DNA of 6,965 nt from an uncultured Flavobacteriales bacterium (GTDB taxonomy: Bacteria > Bacteroidota > Bacteroidia > Flavobacteriales > Crocinitomicaceae). Made by a program: the position numbers and the translations under genes. The notes beneath the pieces were generated by a model. It had not been told where the DNA came from. It saw only the letters and a list, made by a program, of their open reading frames with translations, and searched no databases. Where the stretch lies: NCBI GenBank assembly GCA_946886545.1, contig CAMPIU010000159.1:1-6965 (forward strand). The letters run 5' to 3'. How positions within the stretch are numbered: position 1 is the first letter of the stretch; each line of letters opens with the position of its first letter. Positions 1-6,020 of the stretch are shown here, piece after piece.

Positions 1-18
1 ATAAAGCATAGATATAGT

Positions 19-26
19 TATGTTTG
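19..26 (+). promoter_or_regulatory. Candidate Bacteroidota -7 promoter box
   Basis: TATGTTTG fits the Bacteroidota sigma-70-type -7 consensus TAnnTTTG exactly. The matching -33 TTG element would lie before the window, so the promoter cannot be confirmed. If it is real, the transcript would run through the hairpin at 59-101 into the operon that starts at 258. In AT-rich DNA an 8-mer like this also turns up by chance. Confidence 0.2.
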
Positions 27-29
27 TAT

Positions 30-60
30 ATATATTTAACAACCCCAAAATATATTTAAC
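30..60. repeat. 11-bp direct repeat, 20-bp period
   Basis: ATATATTTAAC occurs at 30-40 and again at 50-60, exactly 20 bp apart, separated by the short C-rich spacer AACCCCAAA. The second copy runs into the left arm of the hairpin at 59. Two identical sites two helical turns apart could be a tandem binding site or a trace of element insertion. Neither is shown. Confidence 0.45.
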
Positions 61-101
61 TCTCCGCTGGCACAAGGCTCTGGCTCGTTCCAGCGGAGAG
101 T
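59..101. repeat. Long hairpin-forming inverted repeat (REP-like)
   Basis: ACTCTCCGCTGG (59-70) is perfectly complementary to CCAGCGGAGAGT (90-101). Pairing continues inward: 72-73 with 87-88 and 75-76 with 84-85, with mismatches at 71/89 and 74/86. This gives 16 of 18 pairs and a 7-nt loop (77-83). The element is GC-richer than its AT-rich flanks. No T-run follows it, so a rho-independent terminator is unlikely. It resembles dispersed palindromic (REP-type) elements. However, the GTRG tag expected 5' of such a palindrome is absent on both strands; a GTAG occurs only on the 3' side at 107-110. Confidence 0.6.
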
Positions 102-156
102 CGCAAGTAGCTTGTCCAGACACATTAGGACCCTAAATCTGATTCGGTATAGGATC

Positions 157-170
157 CCGATAATTATCGG
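157..170. repeat. Perfect 14-bp palindrome
   Basis: CCGATAATTATCGG is a perfect 14-bp palindrome in the non-coding stretch before the first gene. A smaller inverted repeat, TTAGG-ac-CCTAA, lies just upstream at 125-136. The palindrome could be a dimeric regulator site or part of the same dispersed repeat as the hairpin at 59-101. Nothing in the window decides between these. Confidence 0.45.
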
Positions 171-257
171 TACGACATTCGTAATTAATCTAACAATCAC
201 AAATTCGCTGAAGAATGCGGAATTTGACTATTTTTATCACCTGAAATTAAAACCCAC

Positions 258-971
258 GTGACGCGAGCTGTTGTAATTATTCCAACGTATAATGAAAAAG
301 AGAATGTTGAGCGGATGGCTCAAGCAGTAATGGGCTTGCCTGTTGCTATTGATATTCTTTTTGTAGATGATAACTCTCCTGACGGAACAGCTGCAATTAT
401 CCGTGAGTTGATCACACAATTTCCAGGTCGTATTTTCCTGGAGGAAAGACAAGGTAAATTGGGATTGGGGACCGCTTATATTCATGGATTTAAATGGTCT
501 TTAAATCAGAATTACGATTATATTTTTGAAATGGACTGCGATTTTTCGCACAATCCTTTGGATTTACCGAGATTACTGGAAGCTTGTACAAAAAAAGGTG
601 CGGATGTAAGTATCGGATCTCGTTACACAAAAGGAGGGAAAGTTCAAAATTGGCCTATGGGCCGGATCCTGATGTCCTATTTTGCTTCGGTATATGTTCG
701 CATGATCTTATTTATCGGAATTTCGGACACGACAGCCGGATTCATGTGTTATTCCAGTAAGGTACTAAGAGCTATCGATCTGGATAATATCCATTTCAAA
801 GGATATGCTTTTCAGATCGAAATGAAATATGCAGCAAAGAAAAAAGGATTTAAAATAATAGAGGTTCCGATCACGTTTATAGATCGTCAGTTCGGAGAGT
901 CAAAAATGTCTTCGAGTATTTTCAAAGAAGCTTTCTTTGGTGTTTGGAAAATGAGAAATTTAAAAGTGTGA
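258..971 (+). CDS. Polyprenol-phosphate mannosyltransferase (Dpm1-like GT2)
   Basis: This family 2 glycosyltransferase probably transfers a sugar, typically mannose from GDP-mannose, onto a polyprenyl phosphate at the inner face of the cytoplasmic membrane. The lipid-linked sugar then serves as donor for envelope or protein glycosylation. Visible motifs are VVIIPTYNEKENV at residues 5-17, the nucleotide-binding VDDNSPDGT at 36-44, the metal-binding EMDCD at 91-95, the SIGSRY segment near 118-123, TTAGF at 158-162 and FGESKMS at 212-218. The protein is 237 residues and lacks a C-terminal membrane domain, like the soluble Dpm1 type. The start is GTG at 258: the frame is closed by TGA at 225-227, no ATG lies between, and the motif spacing fits. 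Its stop (969-971) overlaps the pyrC start by one base. Sugar specificity cannot be read from sequence; a glucosyl or other hexosyl phosphate product remains possible. Confidence 0.88.
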   Translation: MTRAVVIIPTYNEKENVERMAQAVMGLPVAIDILFVDDNSPDGTAAIIRELITQFPGRIFLEERQGKLGLGTAYIHGFKWSLNQNYDYIFEMDCDFSHNPLDLPRLLEACTKKGADVSIGSRYTKGGKVQNWPMGRILMSYFASVYVRMILFIGISDTTAGFMCYSSKVLRAIDLDNIHFKGYAFQIEMKYAAKKKGFKIIEVPITFIDRQFGESKMSSSIFKEAFFGVWKMRNLKV

Positions 972-2308
972 TGGCAAAGGTTTTACTGAAAGGCGCAACG
1001 CTGGTAAATGAGGGGAAGGAATTTGTTGCAGATGTTTTAATCGATGGAAAGCGTATTTCTAAAATAGCGTCTTCAATTGCTGTTGACAGTTCGGTAAACG
1101 AAATGAATTGTGAAGGCTTGCACTTACTTCCGGGTTGTATTGATGACCAGGTCCATTTCAGAGAACCGGGTTTAACTCACAAAGCAACGATTCAATCCGA
1201 ATCCAGGGCTGCCGTTGCAGGTGGAATTACCTCGTTCATGGAAATGCCGAATACGGTCCCGAATACACTGACCCAGGAATTGCTGGAGGCAAAATACCAA
1301 CGGGCTTCTGAAGTTTCTCCTGCAAATTATTCCTTTTTCATGGGAGCTTCGAATGATAACTATGAAGAGGTGATGAAAACAAATATCCAAAATGTTTGCG
1401 GAGTCAAAATATTCATGGGTTCATCTACCGGGAATATGTTGGTGGATAACACAAGTACACTTGAACACCTTTTTGCAAACGTTCCGATGCTGATTGCAAC
1501 ACATTGTGAGGATGAGGCAACGATCAGAAAGAATTTGGAAGAGTACAAAGAACAATACGGAGAAGATATTCCGATGTCTGCACATCCTTTGATCAGAAGT
1601 GCCGAAGCATGTTATCTCTCATCTTCCAAAGCGGTTGAACTTGCTAAAAAGAATAATACCCGATTACATATTTTGCATATTTCCACGGGAATCGAGACGG
1701 AACTTTTCCGGAATGATATTCCTTTGGAACAAAAACGCATTACTGCCGAAGCCTGTATACACCATTTGTGGTTCTCAGATGCTGATTATGCAGATAAAGG
1801 TGCGTGGATCAAATGGAATCCTGCAGTGAAAACAGCAGCGGACAAAGACCAGATTTGGAAAGCACTTTTGGATAATCGGATCGATGTGATTGCAACGGAT
1901 CACGCACCGCATACCATCGAAGAAAAACAGCAAAAATACCTGCAGGCTCCTTCCGGCGGTCCTTTGGTTCAACATGCTTTATTGGCAATGCTGGACGCTT
2001 CTGCAAATGGGAAAATTCCATTGGTCAGAGTCGTGGAAAAAATGGCTCATGCAGTTGCAAGCTGTTTTCAAATAAAGGATCGCGGATTCCTGAGAGAAGG
2101 CTATTTTGCAGATCTTGTATTGGTGGATTTGAACAAAAAGTCAAACGTAACAAAGGAATCTTTACTTTCTCAATGTGCCTGGTCTCCATTCGAAGGAACA
2201 ACTTTTTCTTCCAGTATTGAGAAGACTTTTGTAAATGGCGAATTGGTTTATGACAATGGCCACTTAACCGGAGTTCAAAGCGGAGAGCGTTTACTGTTTA
2301 ATCGATGA
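971..2308 (+). CDS. pyrC: Dihydroorotase (class I type), PyrC
   Basis: This cytoplasmic amidohydrolase interconverts N-carbamoyl-L-aspartate and L-dihydroorotate, the third step of de novo pyrimidine synthesis. The start is ATG at 971, giving 445 residues. The frame can be extended to a TTG at 944, but that only adds residues read from the preceding gene. Visible site residues are IDDQVHFREPG at 57-67 with H62 and R64, substrate-contact N94 in MPNT, the probable carboxylated lysine K146 in GVKIFMGSSTGN, H178 in ATHCE, H236 in LHILHIST, and D310 with H314 in ATDHAPH. The usual HxH motif reads QVH here. From memory, Bacteroidota homologues such as the Porphyromonas gingivalis enzyme share this, so it is probably a lineage trait and not damage. 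The start overlaps the previous gene by one base, and the stop overlaps the next gene by four (ATGA), which suggests translational coupling. Confidence 0.95.
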   Translation: MAKVLLKGATLVNEGKEFVADVLIDGKRISKIASSIAVDSSVNEMNCEGLHLLPGCIDDQVHFREPGLTHKATIQSESRAAVAGGITSFMEMPNTVPNTLTQELLEAKYQRASEVSPANYSFFMGASNDNYEEVMKTNIQNVCGVKIFMGSSTGNMLVDNTSTLEHLFANVPMLIATHCEDEATIRKNLEEYKEQYGEDIPMSAHPLIRSAEACYLSSSKAVELAKKNNTRLHILHISTGIETELFRNDIPLEQKRITAEACIHHLWFSDADYADKGAWIKWNPAVKTAADKDQIWKALLDNRIDVIATDHAPHTIEEKQQKYLQAPSGGPLVQHALLAMLDASANGKIPLVRVVEKMAHAVASCFQIKDRGFLREGYFADLVLVDLNKKSNVTKESLLSQCAWSPFEGTTFSSSIEKTFVNGELVYDNGHLTGVQSGERLLFNR

Positions 2309-2658
2309 GAAACTTCTTCGGCATATTTATTTTGTTGATCTTGCAATCTTGCAACAGTGAGCTGCATGGTTTGGATAAACCGGACGATCTGATCCCGAAA
2401 GATCAAATGATTGCTTTGATGACGGATATGCTTATTCTTGAAGGTCACATTCAAACTACCTATTCAACCGTAAACAGGTATTACAAAGTAATGAGTGCAT
2501 CAGGTAGGTATTACCTGAAGACAAAGCATATTTCCGAAAAACAATACGAGAGTTCGTTTGTATATTATACCAGTAAACATGAAGAGTACAAAGTGATGCT
2601 GGATAAGGTCATGGAAAATTTGCAGAAAGAATCCATTGAATTGCAGAAACAGCCTTAG
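2305..2658 (+). CDS. DUF4296-type small lipoprotein
   Basis: This is a 117-residue exported lipoprotein of unknown function. The N-terminus has one basic residue and a hydrophobic stretch ending in the lipobox L13-Q14-S15-C16, so C16 is the likely lipidated residue. After it, LIPKDQMIALMTDMLILEGHI (residues about 29-49) has the pattern of the Bacteroidota DUF4296 family, which often follows pyrC (known from the family; not searched here). The rest looks helical, with several tyrosines and a charged C-terminal end. The start ATG overlaps the pyrC stop as ATGA, so it is probably translated with pyrC. Its stop TAG at 2656-2658 overlaps the stop of the opposing gene. The link to pyrimidine synthesis is positional only. 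Confidence 0.8.
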   Translation: MRNFFGIFILLILQSCNSELHGLDKPDDLIPKDQMIALMTDMLILEGHIQTTYSTVNRYYKVMSASGRYYLKTKHISEKQYESSFVYYTSKHEEYKVMLDKVMENLQKESIELQKQP

Positions 2659-3365
2659 TGGCAGTCAGATTTAATGGAACTCATCAGTTTTTTGAATTCC
2701 AAATGATATTGTTTTTCATCGAACCAAACTTTCTGGTTTTCCAGAACACAATTCCACCAACCATATCTTAAGACTTCAATCTTGGCCCATAATTCCTGGT
2801 CCGGACTGTTCCAGCGCTGTTCAAATGATCGAATGATCGGATTGGGGTCGAGGGCCTCGGCAACTTCCTTTTCATGCATCTCTTTCCAAAGGCTCAACAA
2901 TGTTTTTCCTCCTTTGTCCAATGCTGTAACATATTGGGAGCATTCCTTGCAGTAAGGAGTTCCTTTCAAAACTTTCGGTTGATCCAATGCTATCACAGCT
3001 TTTTCCCGCAGTAAACATTGTTCTTTCAGATTTGCCAGACGCATTTTTTTGATCTTCGTCCAGTATTCACCTTTCGGGTATTCCATCTGATCCAACTCTT
3101 TCAGAAAATTGCCGCATTCAAACTGAATGTTTTTCACCTTCAGGTAAGCAGTGTCTTTAGGTGCGTAGGCTAAAAATGGCTGACTAAGATCTGATGCCTG
3201 AATTAAAGTGTAGTGTGCATTTTGCACTTGCTGGTAATTTGCCTTGGTGCTATCGATCTTCGCATTAAAAAGACAAGAACCTTCGTACCAGTCGAAATTG
3301 AATTCCTGTGCATGAAGAAAAGAGACTGAGCTTAAAAAGGTGATTGTTAAAATAATGTTTTTCAT
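2655..3365 (-). CDS. Secreted cysteine-containing protein, unknown function
   Basis: I do not recognise this 236-residue protein. It has a clear Sec signal peptide: K2, a hydrophobic stretch at about 4-18, and a likely cut after LHA (residue 19). The mature part is mostly hydrophilic, with seven cysteines (31, 84, 117, 139, 142, 206, 235), including a CxxC at 139-142 in the context YCKEC. That could be a disulfide or a metal or redox site. A tryptophan/tyrosine-rich patch, [15 protein letters not shown], lies at about 201-215. There is no thioredoxin fold signature and no lipobox. Its ATG overlaps the ruvC stop as ATGA, so it is probably co-translated behind ruvC. The shared operon need not mean shared function, because RuvC acts on DNA in the cytoplasm. 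Its TAA overlaps the TAG of the convergent lipoprotein gene. Confidence 0.8.
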   Translation of the reverse strand: MKNIILTITFLSSVSFLHAQEFNFDWYEGSCLFNAKIDSTKANYQQVQNAHYTLIQASDLSQPFLAYAPKDTAYLKVKNIQFECGNFLKELDQMEYPKGEYWTKIKKMRLANLKEQCLLREKAVIALDQPKVLKGTPYCKECSQYVTALDKGGKTLLSLWKEMHEKEVAEALDPNPIIRSFEQRWNSPDQELWAKIEVLRYGWWNCVLENQKVWFDEKQYHLEFKKLMSSIKSDCH

Positions 3366-3919
3366 CTTATTTTTCGTTCAGGATTTTGACTTAAAAAACT
3401 GGTCCAGCTACTTCCTTTGCTCTTATTGTTTTCACCGATTCCTTTTGAAAAATGATGACAAACAGCAGCAGCTAATCCGTCGGTTGCATCCAGGTATTTT
3501 GGGAGTTCATCAAAGTGAAGCAGTGTTTGAAGCATTAAAGCCACTTGCTCTTTTGACGCGTTTCCATTGCCTGTAATGGCTTGTTTGATTCGTTTTGGTG
3601 TATATTCCTCGTAAGGAATATTTCTGCGTAAAGAAGCTGCAATTGCAACTCCTTGAGCTCTTCCCAGTTTCAGCATAGATTGAACATTCTTTCCGAAGAA
3701 AGGAGCTTCAATTGCCATTTCGTCTGGTTTGTATTCTTCCATAAGCCCATCTATCCGGTCAAAGATCCGTTTCAACTTATCCGGTTGATTATCGAGTTTG
3801 TTCAATTGGATTATTCCGAAGTTGAGCATTTCAATTTTCGTGCCTTTAATATGGATTAATCCATATCCTAATACGGTTGTTCCGGGGTCAATCCCTAAAA
3901 TTATTTTATCTTCGGCCAT
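3362..3919 (-). CDS. ruvC: Holliday junction resolvase RuvC
   Basis: RuvC is the crossover-junction endonuclease that cuts Holliday junctions together with the RuvAB branch-migration motor during recombination and repair. It is a Mg-dependent RNase H-fold enzyme acting as a dimer. The four acidic catalytic residues are visible: D11 in [13 protein letters not shown]71 in [10 protein letters not shown], and D144 and D147 in DATDGLAAA. The [19 protein letters not shown] segment (about 108-126) is the conserved DNA-contacting part. Length is 185 residues against about 173 for the E. coli enzyme; the extra is a short polar C-terminal tail. The start chosen is ATG at 3919, because [13 protein letters not shown] is the usual beginning; the frame extends to a TTG at 3979 only by reading antisense of the neighbouring gene. 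It is first in a two-gene minus-strand unit and starts head to head with the membrane-protein gene. ruvA and ruvB are not in the window. Confidence 0.95.
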   Translation of the reverse strand: MAEDKIILGIDPGTTVLGYGLIHIKGTKIEMLNFGIIQLNKLDNQPDKLKRIFDRIDGLMEEYKPDEMAIEAPFFGKNVQSMLKLGRAQGVAIAASLRRNIPYEEYTPKRIKQAITGNGNASKEQVALMLQTLLHFDELPKYLDATDGLAAAVCHHFSKGIGENNKSKGSSWTSFLSQNPERKIR

Positions 3920-4841
3920 GCAAATGAAAGAGAAGGATAAAGCTACTAAAAAACGGGCTGGTTTGATTACATTATTCAAATTATTGGTGTTTGCAGCCGT
4001 AATTTGGACCTTGTATTTTCAACTGCGAAATGTGGATTGGGAGAACGCCAAAGGTCTTGATGTCAAACATTGGTGGGCACTTGTTTTGGCTTTGCTGCTG
4101 CTTGTTCCGAATTTGTGGATGGAATTCCTCAAATGGAAGGTCATTACAAATCCACTGAATGTGGAAATCAAACTGGTGAAGAATGCTTTTTGGGCAGGGG
4201 TGGCTTCCGGATTTATGACTCCCAATGGTTGGGGAAATTTTCTGGGCAGACTTATTTTCTTCCAAAAGCGCCAAATGATCTATATCATCTTTACAACTGC
4301 ACTGGCCAATTTGAGCCAGTTAATCCCAACCTTGCTTTTCGGATTGTTTGCGGTACTTCTGAAATATGGAAACACAAACGTTTTATGGATTTCGACAAGT
4401 GTCGGAGCTGTGGTTATTTTACTTTTTTATTTCTTCGGAGATTACCTGCTTCCGGTGAAAAGGAGCGGGGTTCTTTTTGTAAGAAGATTACAAAGTATCA
4501 GAGGGAGATATCAGCAATTGAAGTGGCCCTTCCTGGCTTTTTCATCGATCCGGTTTTTAGTATTTAGTCTTCAATATGCACTTTTATTTGTGACCTTTGG
4601 ATATACGGATTTTTGGTTTCTGATCACTCAGATTTGGTTGATTTACTTATTCACGTCTTTCATTCCTTCACTATGGTCGGGAAAGGTTTTGATCCGGGAA
4701 ACTGCTGCCTTGTTTGTTTTTGCAGGAACAGCTGTTTCGGTTCCGGATGTCATTGTTTCGAGCATTATTATTTATCTTATAAATATCGCTTTACCGGCCT
4801 TTATGAGTAGTTTTATTTGGTTGCCGAAAAGAAAAAAATAA
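3918..4841 (+). CDS. Flippase-like / LPG-synthase-TM family membrane protein
   Basis: This is a polytopic inner-membrane protein of 307 residues with a basic N-terminal end ([13 protein letters not shown]) and about eight hydrophobic spans (roughly 15-34, 51-70, 84-100, 119-147 as one or two, 154-174, 205-224, 232-250, 278-299). Two segments match the pattern of the lysylphosphatidylglycerol-synthase TM / flippase-like family (PF03706-type): [15 protein letters not shown] at 97-111 and [16 protein letters not shown] at 248-263. Members without a synthase domain often sit beside glycosyltransferases and are thought to handle lipid-linked substrates. Here a glycosyltransferase follows after 3 nt, in line with that. 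The start is ATG at 3918, sharing two bases with the ruvC start on the other strand; ATG at 3924 is an alternative. The longer frame back to 3798 is antisense of ruvC and rejected. The substrate is unknown; flipping activity is inference. Confidence 0.8.
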   Translation: MQMKEKDKATKKRAGLITLFKLLVFAAVIWTLYFQLRNVDWENAKGLDVKHWWALVLALLLLVPNLWMEFLKWKVITNPLNVEIKLVKNAFWAGVASGFMTPNGWGNFLGRLIFFQKRQMIYIIFTTALANLSQLIPTLLFGLFAVLLKYGNTNVLWISTSVGAVVILLFYFFGDYLLPVKRSGVLFVRRLQSIRGRYQQLKWPFLAFSSIRFLVFSLQYALLFVTFGYTDFWFLITQIWLIYLFTSFIPSLWSGKVLIRETAALFVFAGTAVSVPDVIVSSIIIYLINIALPAFMSSFIWLPKRKK

Positions 4842-4844
4842 GTT

Positions 4845-5693
4845 ATGTGGTTGATTGGTCCCTGGGTACTTCTTTACATGCTTTCGATCTTAACATTATT
4901 GTTTGGTGTGAACCGTTTGAGAATTAGCAGAAATTCAAAAAAGATGATGGCAATTGACGAGATTTCAGTGGTCATTCCTTTTAGAAATGAAGCAGGAAAT
5001 CTGAAGGAATTCCTGGACTGTATTTATGCTCAGCGCTACCAGCCGGCACAATGGATCTTTGTCAATGATCATTCGTCGGATTCCTACATTGATTTATTCA
5101 AAGCTTTGGATTCATTTCCTATCCGTTTGCTGCACTTGCCGGAAGAACAAAGAGGAAAGAAGCGCGCAATCCGTTTTGGAATGGATCATGTGCGAACAGA
5201 ATACTGCTTAACCATGGACGCGGATCTTTCCTTTGGAAAGGATTATATGAAATCCATGCTTCTGCTGCCGGAAGCAGAACTGATTATCCTTCCTGTTGAG
5301 ATGACCGGTAAAAAATGGTGGCAGTCTTTCTTTACCCTGGAATATCTTTTTACAGCACTTTTGAATAAAGGGATCGCCGGATGGTCAAGACCGGTGAATT
5401 GTAGTGGGGCAAATTTATTGATCCATGTTTCAAGTTTTGATCAGTTAGACGATATTGAAGAGCACGATCACATTTTAAGCGGAGATGATATTTATACTTT
5501 GAGAGCTTTTCGGAGTGCGGGAAAACGGGTTGAGATCGTTGAGAATGAAGCGCTGAAAGTTGAAACGGAAACTCCTGAAACACTTTCTGAAGTAATGGAA
5601 CAGCGTGTTCGCTGGCTGGGAAAAACAAGTCATGTAGCGGATTCGCTGAATAATATTTTAGGCATTTGGGCTGTTGGACTTCATTTGTACTAA
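4845..5693 (+). CDS. Membrane glycosyltransferase, family 2, truncated by in-frame stop
   Basis: This GT-A fold glycosyltransferase is anchored by an N-terminal membrane segment (about 3-22) with its catalytic domain in the cytoplasm. It shows SVVIPFRNEAGNL at 41-53, VNDHSSD at 73-79, the DAD metal site D125-A126-D127, GDD at 213-215 in the place of the usual acceptor-site ED, and QRVRW at 253-257. This is the motif order of processive-type GT2 enzymes. The open frame ends at TAA 5691-5693 after 282 residues, where the C-terminal membrane region would begin. The same frame then continues for 74 codons coding two hydrophobic spans (5694-5918). All catalytic motifs lie before the stop, so a truncated protein may still fold, but it would lack the C-terminal anchor. 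It lies 3 nt behind the flippase-like gene, so the two probably form an operon acting on one glycolipid or polysaccharide. Sugar and acceptor are unknown. Confidence 0.8.
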   Translation: MWLIGPWVLLYMLSILTLLFGVNRLRISRNSKKMMAIDEISVVIPFRNEAGNLKEFLDCIYAQRYQPAQWIFVNDHSSDSYIDLFKALDSFPIRLLHLPEEQRGKKRAIRFGMDHVRTEYCLTMDADLSFGKDYMKSMLLLPEAELIILPVEMTGKKWWQSFFTLEYLFTALLNKGIAGWSRPVNCSGANLLIHVSSFDQLDDIEEHDHILSGDDIYTLRAFRSAGKRVEIVENEALKVETETPETLSEVMEQRVRWLGKTSHVADSLNNILGIWAVGLHLY

Positions 5694-5918
5694 TTCCTGC
5701 TTCTGATTATAACTTTTTTTGCCGGAGTTTATTGGCTTACCTTCCTGTTAATTGCATTTAAGTACGGAATGGATTTCATGTTGGTGAAAATGGATAAAAA
5801 GAAACCGAAACCCTTTGATCTGTTAGGTTTGGGTCTGTTCGAGTTGTTTTACCCGCTTTATTTATTTGCGCTTCTGGCTTATCTCATGGTTTCTCAGCCG
5901 GAATGGAAAGGAAGGTAA
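5694..5918 (+). pseudogene. Detached C-terminal membrane part of the GT2 gene
   Basis: Directly after the TAA at 5691-5693, in the same frame, 74 codons follow before the next stop (TAA 5916-5918). They code for two hydrophobic spans, starting FLLLIITFFAGVYWL and later LFELFYPLYLFALLAYL, joined by a basic loop with KMDKKKPKP. That is the usual end of a membrane GT2 enzyme, which makes 4845-5918 one ancestral gene of 357 residues plus the stop. There is no plausible independent start: the first ATG lies at 5769, past the first span. The cause could be a true nonsense mutation, two compensating single-base indels (GTA CTA ATT CCT at 5687-5698 reads VLIP in another frame), a sequence error, or read-through. 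Confidence 0.7.
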
Positions 5919-6020
5919 TTTAGGTCTTTTTAATAATTACAGCATTAATTTCTCTGTACTTTTAATCAAAGGGTAAAAGTCAGGTTGAACTTTTAAACCA
6001 TTGAACCAAAAAGAAAGAGA

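Noticed and set aside
59..101. Rho-independent terminator
   Set aside because: The stem is strong but no T-run follows on either strand; the plus side continues TCGCAAGTAG and the minus side ATATATTTTGG.
944..970. TTG start giving dihydroorotase nine extra residues
   Set aside because: The extra residues are the previous gene's end read in another frame; ATG 971 gives the normal N-terminus and a TGATG overlap.
3798..3917. 40-residue N-terminal extension of the flippase-like protein
   Set aside because: It is the antisense of the conserved ruvC beginning and lacks independent support; ATG 3918 or 3924 gives a normal basic N-terminus.
3920..3979. Signal-peptide-like extension of RuvC from TTG 3979
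   Set aside because: RuvC is cytoplasmic and normally begins just before GIDPG. The hydrophobic extension is only the antisense of the membrane protein's first span.
4070..4567. 165-residue plus-strand frame inside the membrane-protein gene
   Set aside because: It is an out-of-frame shadow with no recognisable motif, fully inside a gene with clear family segments.
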